A DNA stretch of 64,000 bases, taken from NCBI RefSeq assembly GCF_019061145.1, contig NZ_JAHQZS010000002.1:310001-374000 (forward strand), in the 5' to 3' direction. The notes below the pieces were generated by a model that worked only from the letters and a program-made list of their open reading frames with translations, made no database searches and had not been told where the DNA came from. This document shows, in pieces, positions 46,771 to 58,210 of the stretch. Both the position numbers and the translations under genes were made by a program. This DNA comes from Anianabacter salinae (GTDB lineage Bacteria > Pseudomonadota > Alphaproteobacteria > Rhodobacterales > Rhodobacteraceae). Position 1 is the first letter of the stretch. The number at the start of each line of letters is the position of its first letter.

Positions 46771-47727
46771 ATGACAGCCCCCACCAACCCCTCTTTCGAC
46801 ATCGCTCATCTTGGCCATGTCGAGATGCTGACCGATCGCTACGACGAAAGCCTTGATTTCTTCACCCGTGTCTACGGGCTGAAACTGTCGTACGACGATG
46901 GCACCAGCGCCTACCTGCGGGCCTGGGACGACTATGAATACCATACGCTCAAGCTGACCCGCGCGGACACCACCGGTGTCGGCCACATCGGCTACCGCGC
47001 CGCCAGCCCCGAGGCGCTGACGCGCCGCGTCGCCGCCATTGAGGCCTCGGGCTACACAACCCACGGCTGGCACGACGATGATCCGGGCCACGGCCGCGCG
47101 TTCCGCTTCGAAGACCCCTTCGGGCATCTCTTCGAGATCTACTACGACACCCGCCGCGCCGAACCGGATACCGCCGACGCCCCCGTGCTCAAGAACACCG
47201 CCAGTGCCTTCACCGGCGCGGCGCCCCGCCGGATCGACCACCTGAACCTGCTGGCGGATGATGTCGCCGAATTCCGCCGCTTCATGGAAACCTGTCTTGG
47301 CGCGCGCGTCACCGAATACATCGAACTCGACAACGGGCGCATCGGCGGCTGCTGGTTCACGATCAACAACAAGACCTACGATCTGGCCTGCACCGAAGAG
47401 CACGGCAAGGGCCACGGCCGCCTGCACCACGTCACCTACGCCACCGACCAGCGCGAGGACATCCTGCGCGCCGCCGACATTTTCCTGCAGAACGGCGTCC
47501 ATATCGAAACCGGCCCGCACAAGCACGCGATCCAGGGGACATTCTTCCTCTACGTGTGGGAGCCTGCGGGCAACCGCGTGGAACTGGCCAACGCGGGCGC
47601 GCGCCTCATCCTCGCCCCCGACTGGGAGCCGGTAAGATGGACGGAAGCCGAGCGCAAAAGGGGCCAGGCCTGGGGCCTCAAGACGATCGAGACCTTTCAT
47701 TCCCACGGCACACCGCCGGCCGAGTAG
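46771..47727 (+). CDS. Extradiol-dioxygenase-like VOC protein
   Basis: A 318-residue two-module VOC protein resembling catechol 2,3-dioxygenases. The N-terminal module has IAHLGHVEMLTDRYDESLDF and the C-terminal module IDHLNLLADDVAEFRRF, HHVTYATD and EPAGNRVELANAG, which supply the usual His-His-Glu iron ligands. It would open a catecholic or pyridine-diol ring with oxygen. The convergent FAD monooxygenase 106 bases away is a plausible partner that supplies the hydroxylated substrate. Confidence 0.82.
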   Translation: MTAPTNPSFDIAHLGHVEMLTDRYDESLDFFTRVYGLKLSYDDGTSAYLRAWDDYEYHTLKLTRADTTGVGHIGYRAASPEALTRRVAAIEASGYTTHGWHDDDPGHGRAFRFEDPFGHLFEIYYDTRRAEPDTADAPVLKNTASAFTGAAPRRIDHLNLLADDVAEFRRFMETCLGARVTEYIELDNGRIGGCWFTINNKTYDLACTEEHGKGHGRLHHVTYATDQREDILRAADIFLQNGVHIETGPHKHAIQGTFFLYVWEPAGNRVELANAGARLILAPDWEPVRWTEAERKRGQAWGLKTIETFHSHGTPPAE

Positions 47728-47747
47728 CCCCCGCGCTCACCATTTCA

Positions 47748-47799
47748 CATCTTTGGTCCACAAATACCTCCGGGGGGTCTGGGGGGCAGCGCCCCCCAG
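47748..47799 (-). repeat. Intergenic hairpin repeat, copy 3 (after FAD monooxygenase)
   Basis: Minus strand, 34 bases after the monooxygenase stop: perfect 9-bp stem (CTGGGGGGC / GCCCCCCAG, loop of three), ACCCCCC, then GGAGGTATTTGTGGACC-AAAGATG. Here it lies between convergent genes. Same order of parts and same sense relative to the upstream gene as the other copies. Confidence 0.85.
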
Positions 47800-47832
47800 C
47801 CGGTCGCCCGGCGCCAGCCGGGCGAAACCGGA

Positions 47833-49125
47833 TCAGGCGATGACCTGTCCGATCCGCGCCCCCGCCGGGATCGTCGGCGTCGCCGCGTTCAGCCGCTCCT
47901 TGGCAAAGCCCGCCGCCTGCTTGTAGGCCGCCATGAAGGCGCCGCGCTCCTGCGCCGGGATCACCGCGTCGATGTCGTCGAACGTGCCGCCGCAGCGCTC
48001 GTCCACCATGTTCAAAAGCCCGAACGGCCCGGCGCCACGGTTGCGCAGTACCACCTCCGAAATCGGCCCGCACAGCTCGGCGTCATAGGCCGCCAGCGCG
48101 CGCGGAGTGAGGCCATGCTCCAGCAGCCTGGCCCCCAACACGCGCGCGTCCACCACCGCCTGGCTCGCGCCGTTCGAGCCGGTGGGATACATCGCATGGG
48201 CCGCATCCCCAATCAGCGCGGCGCGCCCGTCCACCCAGGTTGGCACCGGATCGCGGTCGATCATCGGGTTCTCATAGGCGATGTCCGCCCCGCGCAGCAG
48301 CGCGGGCACGTCCAGCCAGTCATAGCGGAAGCCGTCGAAGTGATGTGCGAAGTCGTCGATGGCGACGGGGCGGAACCAGCCTGCCTTGTCCCAGCCCGAG
48401 CTGTCGTCGACCGTGACTTCTGCGATCCAGTTGATGTCTGCCAGCCCGGTGTCGGGGTCGGGGTGCGAGATCGGATAGACGACCATCCGGTGCCGGTGCG
48501 TGCCGAGGCCCACAAAGGACGATCCCGACCGGATCGGCCGCGCCCGCGTCGTGCCGCGCCACATGATCGCGCCGCCCCAGTGGATCGGCGGCTGGTCCGG
48601 GTGCATCTGCGCCCGGATCGCGGAATGGATGCCGTCGGCGCCGACCAGCAGCTTGGCCCGCACCTCTTCGCGGCGCCCGTCCGCGTGGTCCACATGCGCG
48701 GCGATGCCGCCATCCTCGTTGCGGTAGCCCGTCACCTTCGCGCCCAGCGTCACCGCATCGGCGCCCGCCCGCGCGACGAAGGTGTCGTGCAGCAACACAT
48801 GCAGGCGGCCCCGGTGGCAGGCGTATTGCGGCCAGTCATAACCCGCGTCCAGCCCGCGCGGCTCGGCATAGATGTCGTTGCCGTTGAGGCCCACCAACGC
48901 CCATTCCCGCGCTGGAATGCCGACGGTGTCCAGCGCGTCCGCGCCGATGCCAAGGTCAAAAAGCTCGCGCACCGCGTTCGGTTGCAGGTTGATCCCGACG
49001 CCAAGCGGTTTCAACTCTCGCACCTGTTCGTAGACATGCGCGCGCACGCCGATCTGGTGCAGCGTCAGGGCCAGCGCCAGGCCGCCGATGCCGCCGCCTG
49101 CGATGATGATGTCCGGATCTGCCAT
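47833..49125 (-). CDS. FAD-dependent monooxygenase (PhzS/salicylate hydroxylase-like)
   Basis: A 430-residue class A flavoprotein hydroxylase. The Rossmann start is DIIIAGGGIGGLALALTLHQ; the DG motif appears as KLLVGADGIHSAIRAQM and the GD motif as GRAALIGDAAHAMYPTGSNGA. The HPDPDTGLADINWIAE stretch resembles PhzS-type enzymes. It likely hydroxylates an aromatic substrate using NAD(P)H and oxygen. No membrane or signal sequence. Converges with the ring-cleavage gene. Confidence 0.9.
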   Translation of the reverse strand: MADPDIIIAGGGIGGLALALTLHQIGVRAHVYEQVRELKPLGVGINLQPNAVRELFDLGIGADALDTVGIPAREWALVGLNGNDIYAEPRGLDAGYDWPQYACHRGRLHVLLHDTFVARAGADAVTLGAKVTGYRNEDGGIAAHVDHADGRREEVRAKLLVGADGIHSAIRAQMHPDQPPIHWGGAIMWRGTTRARPIRSGSSFVGLGTHRHRMVVYPISHPDPDTGLADINWIAEVTVDDSSGWDKAGWFRPVAIDDFAHHFDGFRYDWLDVPALLRGADIAYENPMIDRDPVPTWVDGRAALIGDAAHAMYPTGSNGASQAVVDARVLGARLLEHGLTPRALAAYDAELCGPISEVVLRNRGAGPFGLLNMVDERCGGTFDDIDAVIPAQERGAFMAAYKQAAGFAKERLNAATPTIPAGARIGQVIA

Positions 49126-49235
49126 GCTTTTCTCGCGCTCCTCGTCCCTGCCGGACGGGTTTAGGCAGGGCGCGCGCGTCTGACAACCCGCTTCGCCCGC
49201 TTGCGCTTTGCGCCGCGCCGGGGCAGGGCAGGGAC

Positions 49236-50390
49236 ATGGAGATCGGGTTCACAGGTGGGCGGGTTCTGACCAGGGGCGGCTTTGCGGACGGCACGGCGTG
49301 GCTGTCGGCGGGGCGCTTTGCCGTGCACGGGGCCGGGCGCTGTATCGACGCCACGGGTCTGTGGCTGTTGCCGGGGGCCATCGACCTGCACGGCGATGCG
49401 TTCGAGCGGCATGTCGCGCCGCGCCGGGGGCTGGTGCTGGATATGGTCCCGGCGATGCCGGTGATCGAGCGCGAGATCGCCGCCTCCGGCATCACCACGG
49501 CATGGCTCGCACAGTTCTGGTCCTGGGAAGGCGGGATGCGCGGGCCGGAGTTCGCGCGCGCCCTGCTTGCGGCGCTGGATGCCGCGCGGCCTGGCTTGCG
49601 GTTGGACATGCGCGTGCAGCTGCGGCTGGAGACGCACATGCTGGACGACGCAGGCGCGGTTCTCGACCTGATCGCGGCGCACCGGCTCGGCTATCTCGTC
49701 TTCAACGACCATCTGCCCCATGACCGGCTGAGCGCCGGTTTGCCGCCGCCGCGCCTGCAGGGCTCGGCCGCCAAGGCGCGCCGGTCGCCGGGCGAGCATC
49801 AGGCGATCATGCAGGCACTCGAAGCGCGCACCGGCGAGGTGCCGGGCTTTCTGGCCGCTCTTGCGCCCCGGCTGGCGGCTGCCGGTGTGAGGCTCGGCTC
49901 GCATGACGACGAGACCGCCGAGACGCGCGCCCGCTACGGCGCCCTTGGGGCCGCGATCTGCGAATTTCCGACGACCCGGGCGGCGGCTGAGGCGGCGCGC
50001 GCGCGCGGCGAGCATGTCGTGATGGGCGCCCCCAACGTCGTGCGCGGGGCGAGCCACAACCGTGGCGGCGTGTCCGCCGAAAGCCTGATCGCGGACGGCC
50101 TCGTGGATGCGCTGGCGTCGGACTATCACTACCCCTCGCTCGTGGTTGCGGCCTTTGCGCTGGTGGATCGCGGCATTCTGGATTTCCCGCAAGCCTGGGC
50201 GCTGGTCTCGGCGGGCCCGGCGCAGGTGCTGGGGCTGACGGACAGGGGCCACATCGCCGAAGGGATGCGCGGCGATCTGGTGTTGCTTGATCCCAACACG
50301 CGGCGCATCGAGGGGTGCTTTGCCGCCGGGCGTCCGGTGTGGTTGTCGGGTGCTCTGGCGGACCGGGTGCTGGGCCGGGTGCTGGGATAG
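49236..50390 (+). CDS. PhnM-like amidohydrolase
   Basis: A 384-residue metallohydrolase of the amidohydrolase superfamily related to PhnM, the RPnTP diphosphatase of carbon-phosphorus lyase pathways. The metal site is DLHGDAFERH, with LETHMLDD, GSHDDETAE and MGAPNVVRGASHNRGG downstream, all PhnM-like. No phnGHIJKLN gene is present in the window, so the role may be moonlighting or a different hydrolysis. It is 57 bases upstream of the DUF1932 dehydrogenase. Confidence 0.82.
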   Translation: MEIGFTGGRVLTRGGFADGTAWLSAGRFAVHGAGRCIDATGLWLLPGAIDLHGDAFERHVAPRRGLVLDMVPAMPVIEREIAASGITTAWLAQFWSWEGGMRGPEFARALLAALDAARPGLRLDMRVQLRLETHMLDDAGAVLDLIAAHRLGYLVFNDHLPHDRLSAGLPPPRLQGSAAKARRSPGEHQAIMQALEARTGEVPGFLAALAPRLAAAGVRLGSHDDETAETRARYGALGAAICEFPTTRAAAEAARARGEHVVMGAPNVVRGASHNRGGVSAESLIADGLVDALASDYHYPSLVVAAFALVDRGILDFPQAWALVSAGPAQVLGLTDRGHIAEGMRGDLVLLDPNTRRIEGCFAAGRPVWLSGALADRVLGRVLG

Positions 50391-50447
50391 CCCTTGCCAA
50401 GCCTGCCGAACGCGCGCCACGTTGCGCCGCAAACCGGGGAGGTTCGC

Positions 50448-51314
50448 ATGAAGATCGCGTTTCTGGGATACGGCGAGGCCGCGCGCGCCTTTGCCGCGAC
50501 GCTAGGGGCCGAGGCTAACGCGCCTGCGTTCACCGCCTATGACATCAAGCTGGATGGTCCCTTGGCGCAGGACATGCGCGCCGCGATGGCGGCGGATGGC
50601 GTCGCGGTGGCTGACACGCCCGCTGCGCTGGCAGGGGCCAACTGGCTCATCAGCGCCGTGACGGCCGACCAGTCACTCAAGGCGGCGACGGCGGCCCTTG
50701 GCGCCCTGCGCGAAGGTATGGTGTTCGTCGACATCAACTCGGTGTCGCCCGGACGCAAGCAAGAGACAGCGGCGGCGGTGGCGGACACCGGCGCGACCTA
50801 TCTCGACATGGCGGTGATGGCGCCGGTGCATCCGCGCGGCCACCGCACGCCGGTTCTGGTCGCAGGCGCGGTCGCACAGGCGGAACCGGCGCTGACGGCG
50901 CTTGGATTTGACTGGTCAATGGCGGGGGACGGCGTGGGCGACGCCACTGCGATCAAGATGATCCGCTCGAATTTCGTGAAGGGGCTCGAGGCGATCACGG
51001 TCGAGACGCTTCTGGCGGCAGAGGCGGCGGGGGTGCTGGACACCATCCTTGCCTCGCTGTCCAAAAGCTATCCCGGCCTCGGCTGGCCCGATCATGCCGC
51101 CTACCAGTTCGAGCGCACGCTGGTCCACGGTGCCCGCCGCGCCGCCGAGATGGAGGAAAGCGCGGCGACGCTGGACGCGCTTGGCCTGACCGGCGCGCTG
51201 GGGCGCGCCACCGCCGAGGTGCAGCGCGCCATGGGCCGGGCGGGCGAGATCGCCGCGCCGTCCGGCGATCTGGCCGACACCGTGCGGCGCACGCTGGCGG
51301 CCCGCCGCCGCTAG
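50448..51314 (+). CDS. NAD(P)-binding 6-phosphogluconate-dehydrogenase-like protein (DUF1932)
   Basis: A 288-residue beta-hydroxyacid-dehydrogenase-type oxidoreductase. The Rossmann motif MKIAFLGYGEAARAFA starts the protein, FVDINSVSPGRKQ is the conserved substrate loop, and IKMIRSNFVKGLEAITVETLLAA carries the catalytic Lys region (cited in part). The C-terminal DUF1932 domain is alpha-helical. GGGGAGG precedes the start. Substrate unknown; members of this family are often in aromatic or hydroxyacid catabolic loci. Confidence 0.85.
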   Translation: MKIAFLGYGEAARAFAATLGAEANAPAFTAYDIKLDGPLAQDMRAAMAADGVAVADTPAALAGANWLISAVTADQSLKAATAALGALREGMVFVDINSVSPGRKQETAAAVADTGATYLDMAVMAPVHPRGHRTPVLVAGAVAQAEPALTALGFDWSMAGDGVGDATAIKMIRSNFVKGLEAITVETLLAAEAAGVLDTILASLSKSYPGLGWPDHAAYQFERTLVHGARRAAEMEESAATLDALGLTGALGRATAEVQRAMGRAGEIAAPSGDLADTVRRTLAARRR

Positions 51315-52300
51315 GTGTCCGCCCGTTCCGAACGCATGATCCTCGCCAGCGCACCGCGCCCCAGATCCGGCAGGCACATGCGCTGGGTGTAGCCGGGTTC
51401 GCGCGCGGCGGGGACGGTGTGCAGGATGTCCTTCCAGGCCACCGGCCCGACCGCGCTCGCGGTCATCCGGCCCAGCAGCAGGCTTTCGGCCTCCATCCCG
51501 TTGGCGATCAGCACCGCGTGCCGGTCCAGAAGGATGTGGCGATATTCGACCGGGCCGGTCTGCCGCGACAGGGCCAGCCCGTGGTCCACCAGCAGCTTGG
51601 CGCGCGCAAGGGCGCGGCGCCTGTCCAGCGCCTTGGGCCGGATCACCAGGCGGTGGTGCTGCGAGACCAGCGTCGGCCGGTCCGGCGCGCCGCGCCCGAA
51701 ATGATCGCGCGGCACCAGGACGGGAACCTCTGTGTCCGTCTCATCGATCTTCTGGCGGTCGATGGTGACAGTGCGCCCCCCGGTCCAGACGATGGGCAGG
51801 TCGTTGCCGTGGATGTCCCGCACCAGATCGCCCGCTTTCAGCGTCTCGATCGCACGGGCCCCGCTTGGCGTGAGGATCATCGTTCCGGCGACGAAACAGG
51901 GCATGAAATTAGGCAGGGTAAAGGGTGTGTTGGCGTCGATGTCAAAGCTGAGGGACAAGCCGGAGAGGATCGGAAAGCCCGAGGGCGCGACAAGATAGAC
52001 CTGCCCGCCAGCCTCGAAGGCGGCGACGGGGCGCGTGTCGAGCCTGATGCCCAGAAGCGAGATCGTCGAGAAGGTCCCGGCCCCGATATAGGTGATCGGC
52101 ACGTCCGAGACGCCGTCCGCCGGGATGGACAGGGTCGACACCAGATTGTCACTTTGCGACAGCGTGCCGTCGAGGTCCGAAATGGTCGCCGCGCGGCCGC
52201 CCCCGGCGGAGTTGATGAGGTTGGAATTGACCAGACCCCCGGCATAAAGTCCCGCGACGCTCCCGTTATACGGGTATATGGTAAGGTCTGCGGTGCCCAT
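51311..52300 (-). CDS. Hint-domain (Hint_2) protein
   Basis: A 329-residue protein with an N-terminal Gly/Ser/Thr-rich, beta-type region (residues 1-130, no classical signal peptide) and a Hint (hedgehog/intein) domain from about residue 134: CFVAGTMILTPSGARAIETL with the candidate nucleophilic Cys, GDLVRDIHGNDLPIVWTGGR, and VSQHHRLVI. Such proteins are abundant in Rhodobacteraceae and may self-cleave or be secreted by type I systems. It overlaps the dehydrogenase stop by four bases, tail to tail. Confidence 0.85.
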   Translation of the reverse strand: MGTADLTIYPYNGSVAGLYAGGLVNSNLINSAGGGRAATISDLDGTLSQSDNLVSTLSIPADGVSDVPITYIGAGTFSTISLLGIRLDTRPVAAFEAGGQVYLVAPSGFPILSGLSLSFDIDANTPFTLPNFMPCFVAGTMILTPSGARAIETLKAGDLVRDIHGNDLPIVWTGGRTVTIDRQKIDETDTEVPVLVPRDHFGRGAPDRPTLVSQHHRLVIRPKALDRRRALARAKLLVDHGLALSRQTGPVEYRHILLDRHAVLIANGMEAESLLLGRMTASAVGPVAWKDILHTVPAAREPGYTQRMCLPDLGRGALARIMRSERADT

Positions 52301-52999
52301 CGGATCCTCTGGATCATCAAAGATGTATCTAAATGATAGCTATTTCCATTCGGTATCCAAGCATAGGGGGGTGGACGCCACGGAATGGCCCCTTGTCCGT
52401 CACATTGCCATCCAGATCGTCTTTGGATCATGGCTGAATGGCCACAAAGCCGCTGAAAAATAGTGCAATTCAACCGGAATGATTAATCTGAAAGGAACGG
52501 CCTTTCCCCGCGGGCGAAGTCTCGGGGTGGAATTGATTCTGGCTCAGCCTCCGGGTGAATGGCCGCAGCGCCAGAGTTCTCATTTCGGCATTACCTTGTG
52601 GAAATTCGGATTATCGGCATGGTTGCAGGTGTGGGTCGAGCCGCCTGCGCGCGTCTTCTGCGCCTGCGTCGGTCTGGCATCTCCGGGCAGGCAGGCCCTA
52701 TCGTCTTGAGAGGCATCACCGCGCCTCACTTGCGCCCGCGGCGGGTCCGCCTCGGTCAACGCAATCGCCAACCGCGTGGCACCTGACGCGCCCCCTACAT
52801 GACCCGGTGTTCACTTCTGCGAAAGTTCGCGGCGGGGCGGTCTTTCACGCTGTTGACGTGGCCCGGTCTGTCGGGCTTCATGCAGCTTACACGAGACGCG
52901 CTGCGGGCGTTTGGGGGGCGATCCATCGCCCGCCAGATCCGGCCCGGCCAGGTCCCCCTTGGGCGCGTCATGACGACCCGACAGGAAAGGCGACTGCCG
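52301..52999. other. 700-bp intergenic region between the Hint gene and coxG
   Basis: No supported gene. The first 200 bases are clearly AT-richer than the surroundings (for example GTATCTAAATGATAGC and a TTAATCTGAAA segment near 52483), which is unusual here and could be foreign or promoter DNA for the Hint gene. Near 52916-52931 there is a GGGCGAT-CC-ATCGCCC palindrome, about 69 bases before coxG, a candidate operator. Open frames crossing the region lack ribosome sites and family motifs. Confidence 0.5.
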
Positions 53000-53512
53000 A
53001 TGCAATTGACCGACCAGCGCAAGATCGACGCGCCGCGCCAGACCGTCTGGGAGGCGATCCTGGATCCCGATGTGCTGAAGGCTTGCATCCCCGGCTGCCA
53101 GGAGATGACCGGAAGCGCCGAAGAGGGCTTCGAGGCCGTCGTCGTGCAGAAGGTCGGCCCGGTGAAGGCAACGTTCAAGGGGCAGGTCAGGCTGGAAGAC
53201 ATGACCGCCCCCTCCGAGGTGACACTGTCGGGCGACGGCAAGGGCGGCGCGGCCGGGTTCGCAAAAGGCTCGGCCAAGGTGACGCTGACCGAGGATGGCG
53301 AAGGCACGATGTTGACCTATGATGTGGATGCACGCGTCGGCGGCAAGCTGGCGCAGCTTGGCAGCCGCATCATCGACGGCTTTGCGAAAAAGATGGCGGA
53401 CCAGTTCTTCGAACGCTTTCAGGCGGTTGTCGAAGGCGAGGGCGCCGAAGAGATCACCCGGGAACCCGATCCCGAGAAGAAGAAAAGCTGGCTTGGCCGT
53501 CTTGTCGGCTGA
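53000..53512 (+). CDS. coxG: CoxG-type SRPBCC protein
   Basis: A 170-residue START/SRPBCC-fold protein. The start at 53000 (MQLTDQRKIDAPRQTVWEAI) has AGGAAAGG nine bases upstream. LDPDVLKACIPGCQEM is the CoxG hallmark; the rest matches the lipid-binding-like fold ending in a charged KKKSWLGRLVG tail. In Oligotropha CoxG helps place CO dehydrogenase at the membrane; the role here is inferred from that. First gene of the cox cluster, 33 bases before coxS. Confidence 0.88.
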   Translation: MQLTDQRKIDAPRQTVWEAILDPDVLKACIPGCQEMTGSAEEGFEAVVVQKVGPVKATFKGQVRLEDMTAPSEVTLSGDGKGGAAGFAKGSAKVTLTEDGEGTMLTYDVDARVGGKLAQLGSRIIDGFAKKMADQFFERFQAVVEGEGAEEITREPDPEKKKSWLGRLVG

Positions 53513-53545
53513 CCCAACCCAAGCATTCGATCAGGGAGGATATGA

Positions 53546-54031
<486 letters not shown>

Positions 54032-54140
54032 CGGCCCAAGCCTTATCGCCCGGGCCGCACCTCAGAGGAGGGGGGAGCGGTCCGGATCGCACCGACATCG
54101 CGCGTGCCGCGCACGCAGCATCCCAAGGGAGGAGAAACAC

Positions 54141-56507
<2,367 letters not shown>

Positions 56508-56613
56508 TCCGATACTCCGGCGGCGGTCCATGTGGCTGCTGCCGGATTTGCGTATTTGCACAAGGAAGAAGCCGAAGGGGACAAGCGCCCCGGCTTCGAG
56601 AGGGAGTTGAGAG

Positions 56614-57405
56614 ATGTACAATTTCGAGATCGAACGCCCCACGACGCTGGCCGACGCGGTCGCGGCGATGGGGGCGGAAGGCGCGCAGGCGCTGGGGGGC
56701 GGCCAGACGCTGATCCCGACGCTGAAGCAGCGGCTGGCGATGCCCGAGAAACTGGTGTGCCTGTCGGGCGTGGGTGAGATGAAGGGCATCTGCACCGACG
56801 ATCAGGGGCGGCTCTGCATCGGCGGCGCGACCACGCACGGCGTTGTCGCGGCCGAGGTGGCGGCGACGTTCCCGGGGCTGGCGTCGCTGGCGGCGCGGAT
56901 CGGCGATCCGGCGGTGCGCAACCGTGGCACCATCGGTGGATCGGTCGCCAACAACGACCCCGCCGCCTGCTACCCGGCAGCGGTGCTGGCGACCGGCGCA
57001 ACGGTCAAGACCGACAAGCGCGAGATCGCGGCGGACGACTATTTCCAGGGCATGTTCACCACAGCGCTCGACGAAGGCGAGGTCGTGACGGAAGTGAAGT
57101 TCCCGGTGCCTGAAGTGTCGAATTACCAGAAGTTCGTCCAGCCTGCCTCGCGCTTTGCGCTCACCGGCGTGTTCGTTGCGAAGTTCGCGGACGGCGTGCG
57201 GGTCGCGGTCACGGGGGCGTCGAACAACGGCGTGTTCCGCTGGGCCGAGGCCGAGGAGGCGCTGTCGGGCAATTTCTCGGGCGATGCGATCGAGGGGCTG
57301 ACGGTGGATGCCGCCGACATGATCGGCGATCTGCACGGCACACCGGCCTACCGCGCGCATCTGGTGAAGGTGCTGACCAAGCGGGCGGTCGCGGCGGCGA
57401 CCTGA
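56614..57405 (+). CDS. coxM: CO-dehydrogenase-like medium subunit (FAD)
   Basis: FAD-binding subunit of the molybdenum hydroxylase, 263 residues. The flavin motifs AQALGGGQTLIPTLKQRL and NRGTIGGSVANNDPAACYP are intact (usual AGGHS and TIGG). GGGAG precedes the start. The last gene of the cluster; a strong terminator follows at 57427 and then a copy of the intergenic repeat. No coxD, coxE or coxF maturation genes are in the window. Confidence 0.93.
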   Translation: MYNFEIERPTTLADAVAAMGAEGAQALGGGQTLIPTLKQRLAMPEKLVCLSGVGEMKGICTDDQGRLCIGGATTHGVVAAEVAATFPGLASLAARIGDPAVRNRGTIGGSVANNDPAACYPAAVLATGATVKTDKREIAADDYFQGMFTTALDEGEVVTEVKFPVPEVSNYQKFVQPASRFALTGVFVAKFADGVRVAVTGASNNGVFRWAEAEEALSGNFSGDAIEGLTVDAADMIGDLHGTPAYRAHLVKVLTKRAVAAAT

Positions 57406-57426
57406 GGCGACTGAAGGCCGACCTGG

Positions 57427-57458
57427 GGCCCCGGTGCTGTCTGGCGCCGGGGCCTTTT
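57427..57458 (+). terminator. Rho-independent terminator after coxM
   Basis: An 11-bp stem (GGCCCCGGTGC / GCGCCGGGGCC, one T-G pair, loop TGTCTG) followed by TTTT, 21 bases after the coxM stop. It closes the cox unit. Confidence 0.85.
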
Positions 57459-57491
57459 GGTCCGACCGGCGCGCTGGTGGCGCGTTCGGGA

Positions 57492-57543
57492 GCGAGGGGC
57501 CAGCCCCTCGCGCTCCCCGGAGGTATTTTTGGACCAAAGATGA
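57492..57543 (+). repeat. Intergenic hairpin repeat, copy 4 (after coxM)
   Basis: Plus strand: 8-bp stem (GCGAGGGG / CCCCTCGC, loop CCAG), then GCTCCCC and GGAGGTATTTTTGGACC-AAAGATGA. The stem differs entirely from the G-rich stems of the other three copies while the tail is kept, and a true terminator already lies upstream, so this element does something other than first-line termination. Confidence 0.85.
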
Positions 57544-57603
57544 GCAGGGGCGGGTTTGGGTGGCCACTGGTGGCGGCCTCCGGGCGGCGCTAGGGTCGCG
57601 GGC

Positions 57604-58080
57604 ATGAAGCTTGATGACCGCGATATCCAGATCCTGTCGATCCTTCAGCGCGAGGGGCGGATTTCCAAGACCGCGCTGGCCGAGCGCATCAACCTGTCGC
57701 CGACACCCTGCTGGGAGCGGCTGAAGCGGCTGGAGGCCGCCGGGCTGATCGTGGGCTATCGCGCCGAGATTTCGGCCTCTGCGATGGGGCCGCATGTCAC
57801 GGTGTTCGTCGCGGTAGAGCTGGAAGGTCATCGCGCCGCCGACATGCGCCGGTTCGAAACCGCGGTTCAGGACATCCCGGAAGTGGCCTTCGTCTGGGCG
57901 GTCGGCGGCGGCTACGATTATCTGATGCAGGTGATCGCGCGCGACATCGACCGCTATCAGCGCGTGATCGACGGCCTTCTGGAGGCCGAGATCGGCATGG
58001 CGCGCTACTACACCCACATCGTGACGAAGCCGGTGAAGTCCGTATCCGGGTTGCCGCTGGAGTTGCTGCGCGGCGGCTGA
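57604..58080 (+). CDS. asnC: Lrp/AsnC regulator of ectoine catabolism (AsnC/DoeX type)
   Basis: A 158-residue feast/famine regulator. The N-terminal HTH starts KLDDRDIQILSILQREGRIS and continues LAERINLSPTPCWERLKRLE; the C-terminal RAM ligand domain includes EVAFVWAVGGGYDYLMQV. It stands first in a row with ssd, atf, doeA and doeB. In ectoine users an AsnC-type protein (DoeX/AsnC) lies in the same locus and responds to pathway intermediates; the assignment rests on this context. Confidence 0.8.
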   Translation: MKLDDRDIQILSILQREGRISKTALAERINLSPTPCWERLKRLEAAGLIVGYRAEISASAMGPHVTVFVAVELEGHRAADMRRFETAVQDIPEVAFVWAVGGGYDYLMQVIARDIDRYQRVIDGLLEAEIGMARYYTHIVTKPVKSVSGLPLELLRGG

Positions 58081-58210
58081 ACAGACCATCCGGACTGGCG
58101 GGCGCGGGCGCGGCAGGGGAATCCTCTGCCGGGACTGGGGATTTCGGAGGCACCTTCTGGCGCGGGGCGGATATCACGGGGGCAATTCCAGACCCCGAGG
58201 AGATGCCGCC

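Noticed and set aside
52555-53322. 255-codon open frame upstream of and across coxG
   Set aside because: Different frame from coxG, Arg/His/Pro-biased, no ribosome site; coxG from 53000 explains the region.
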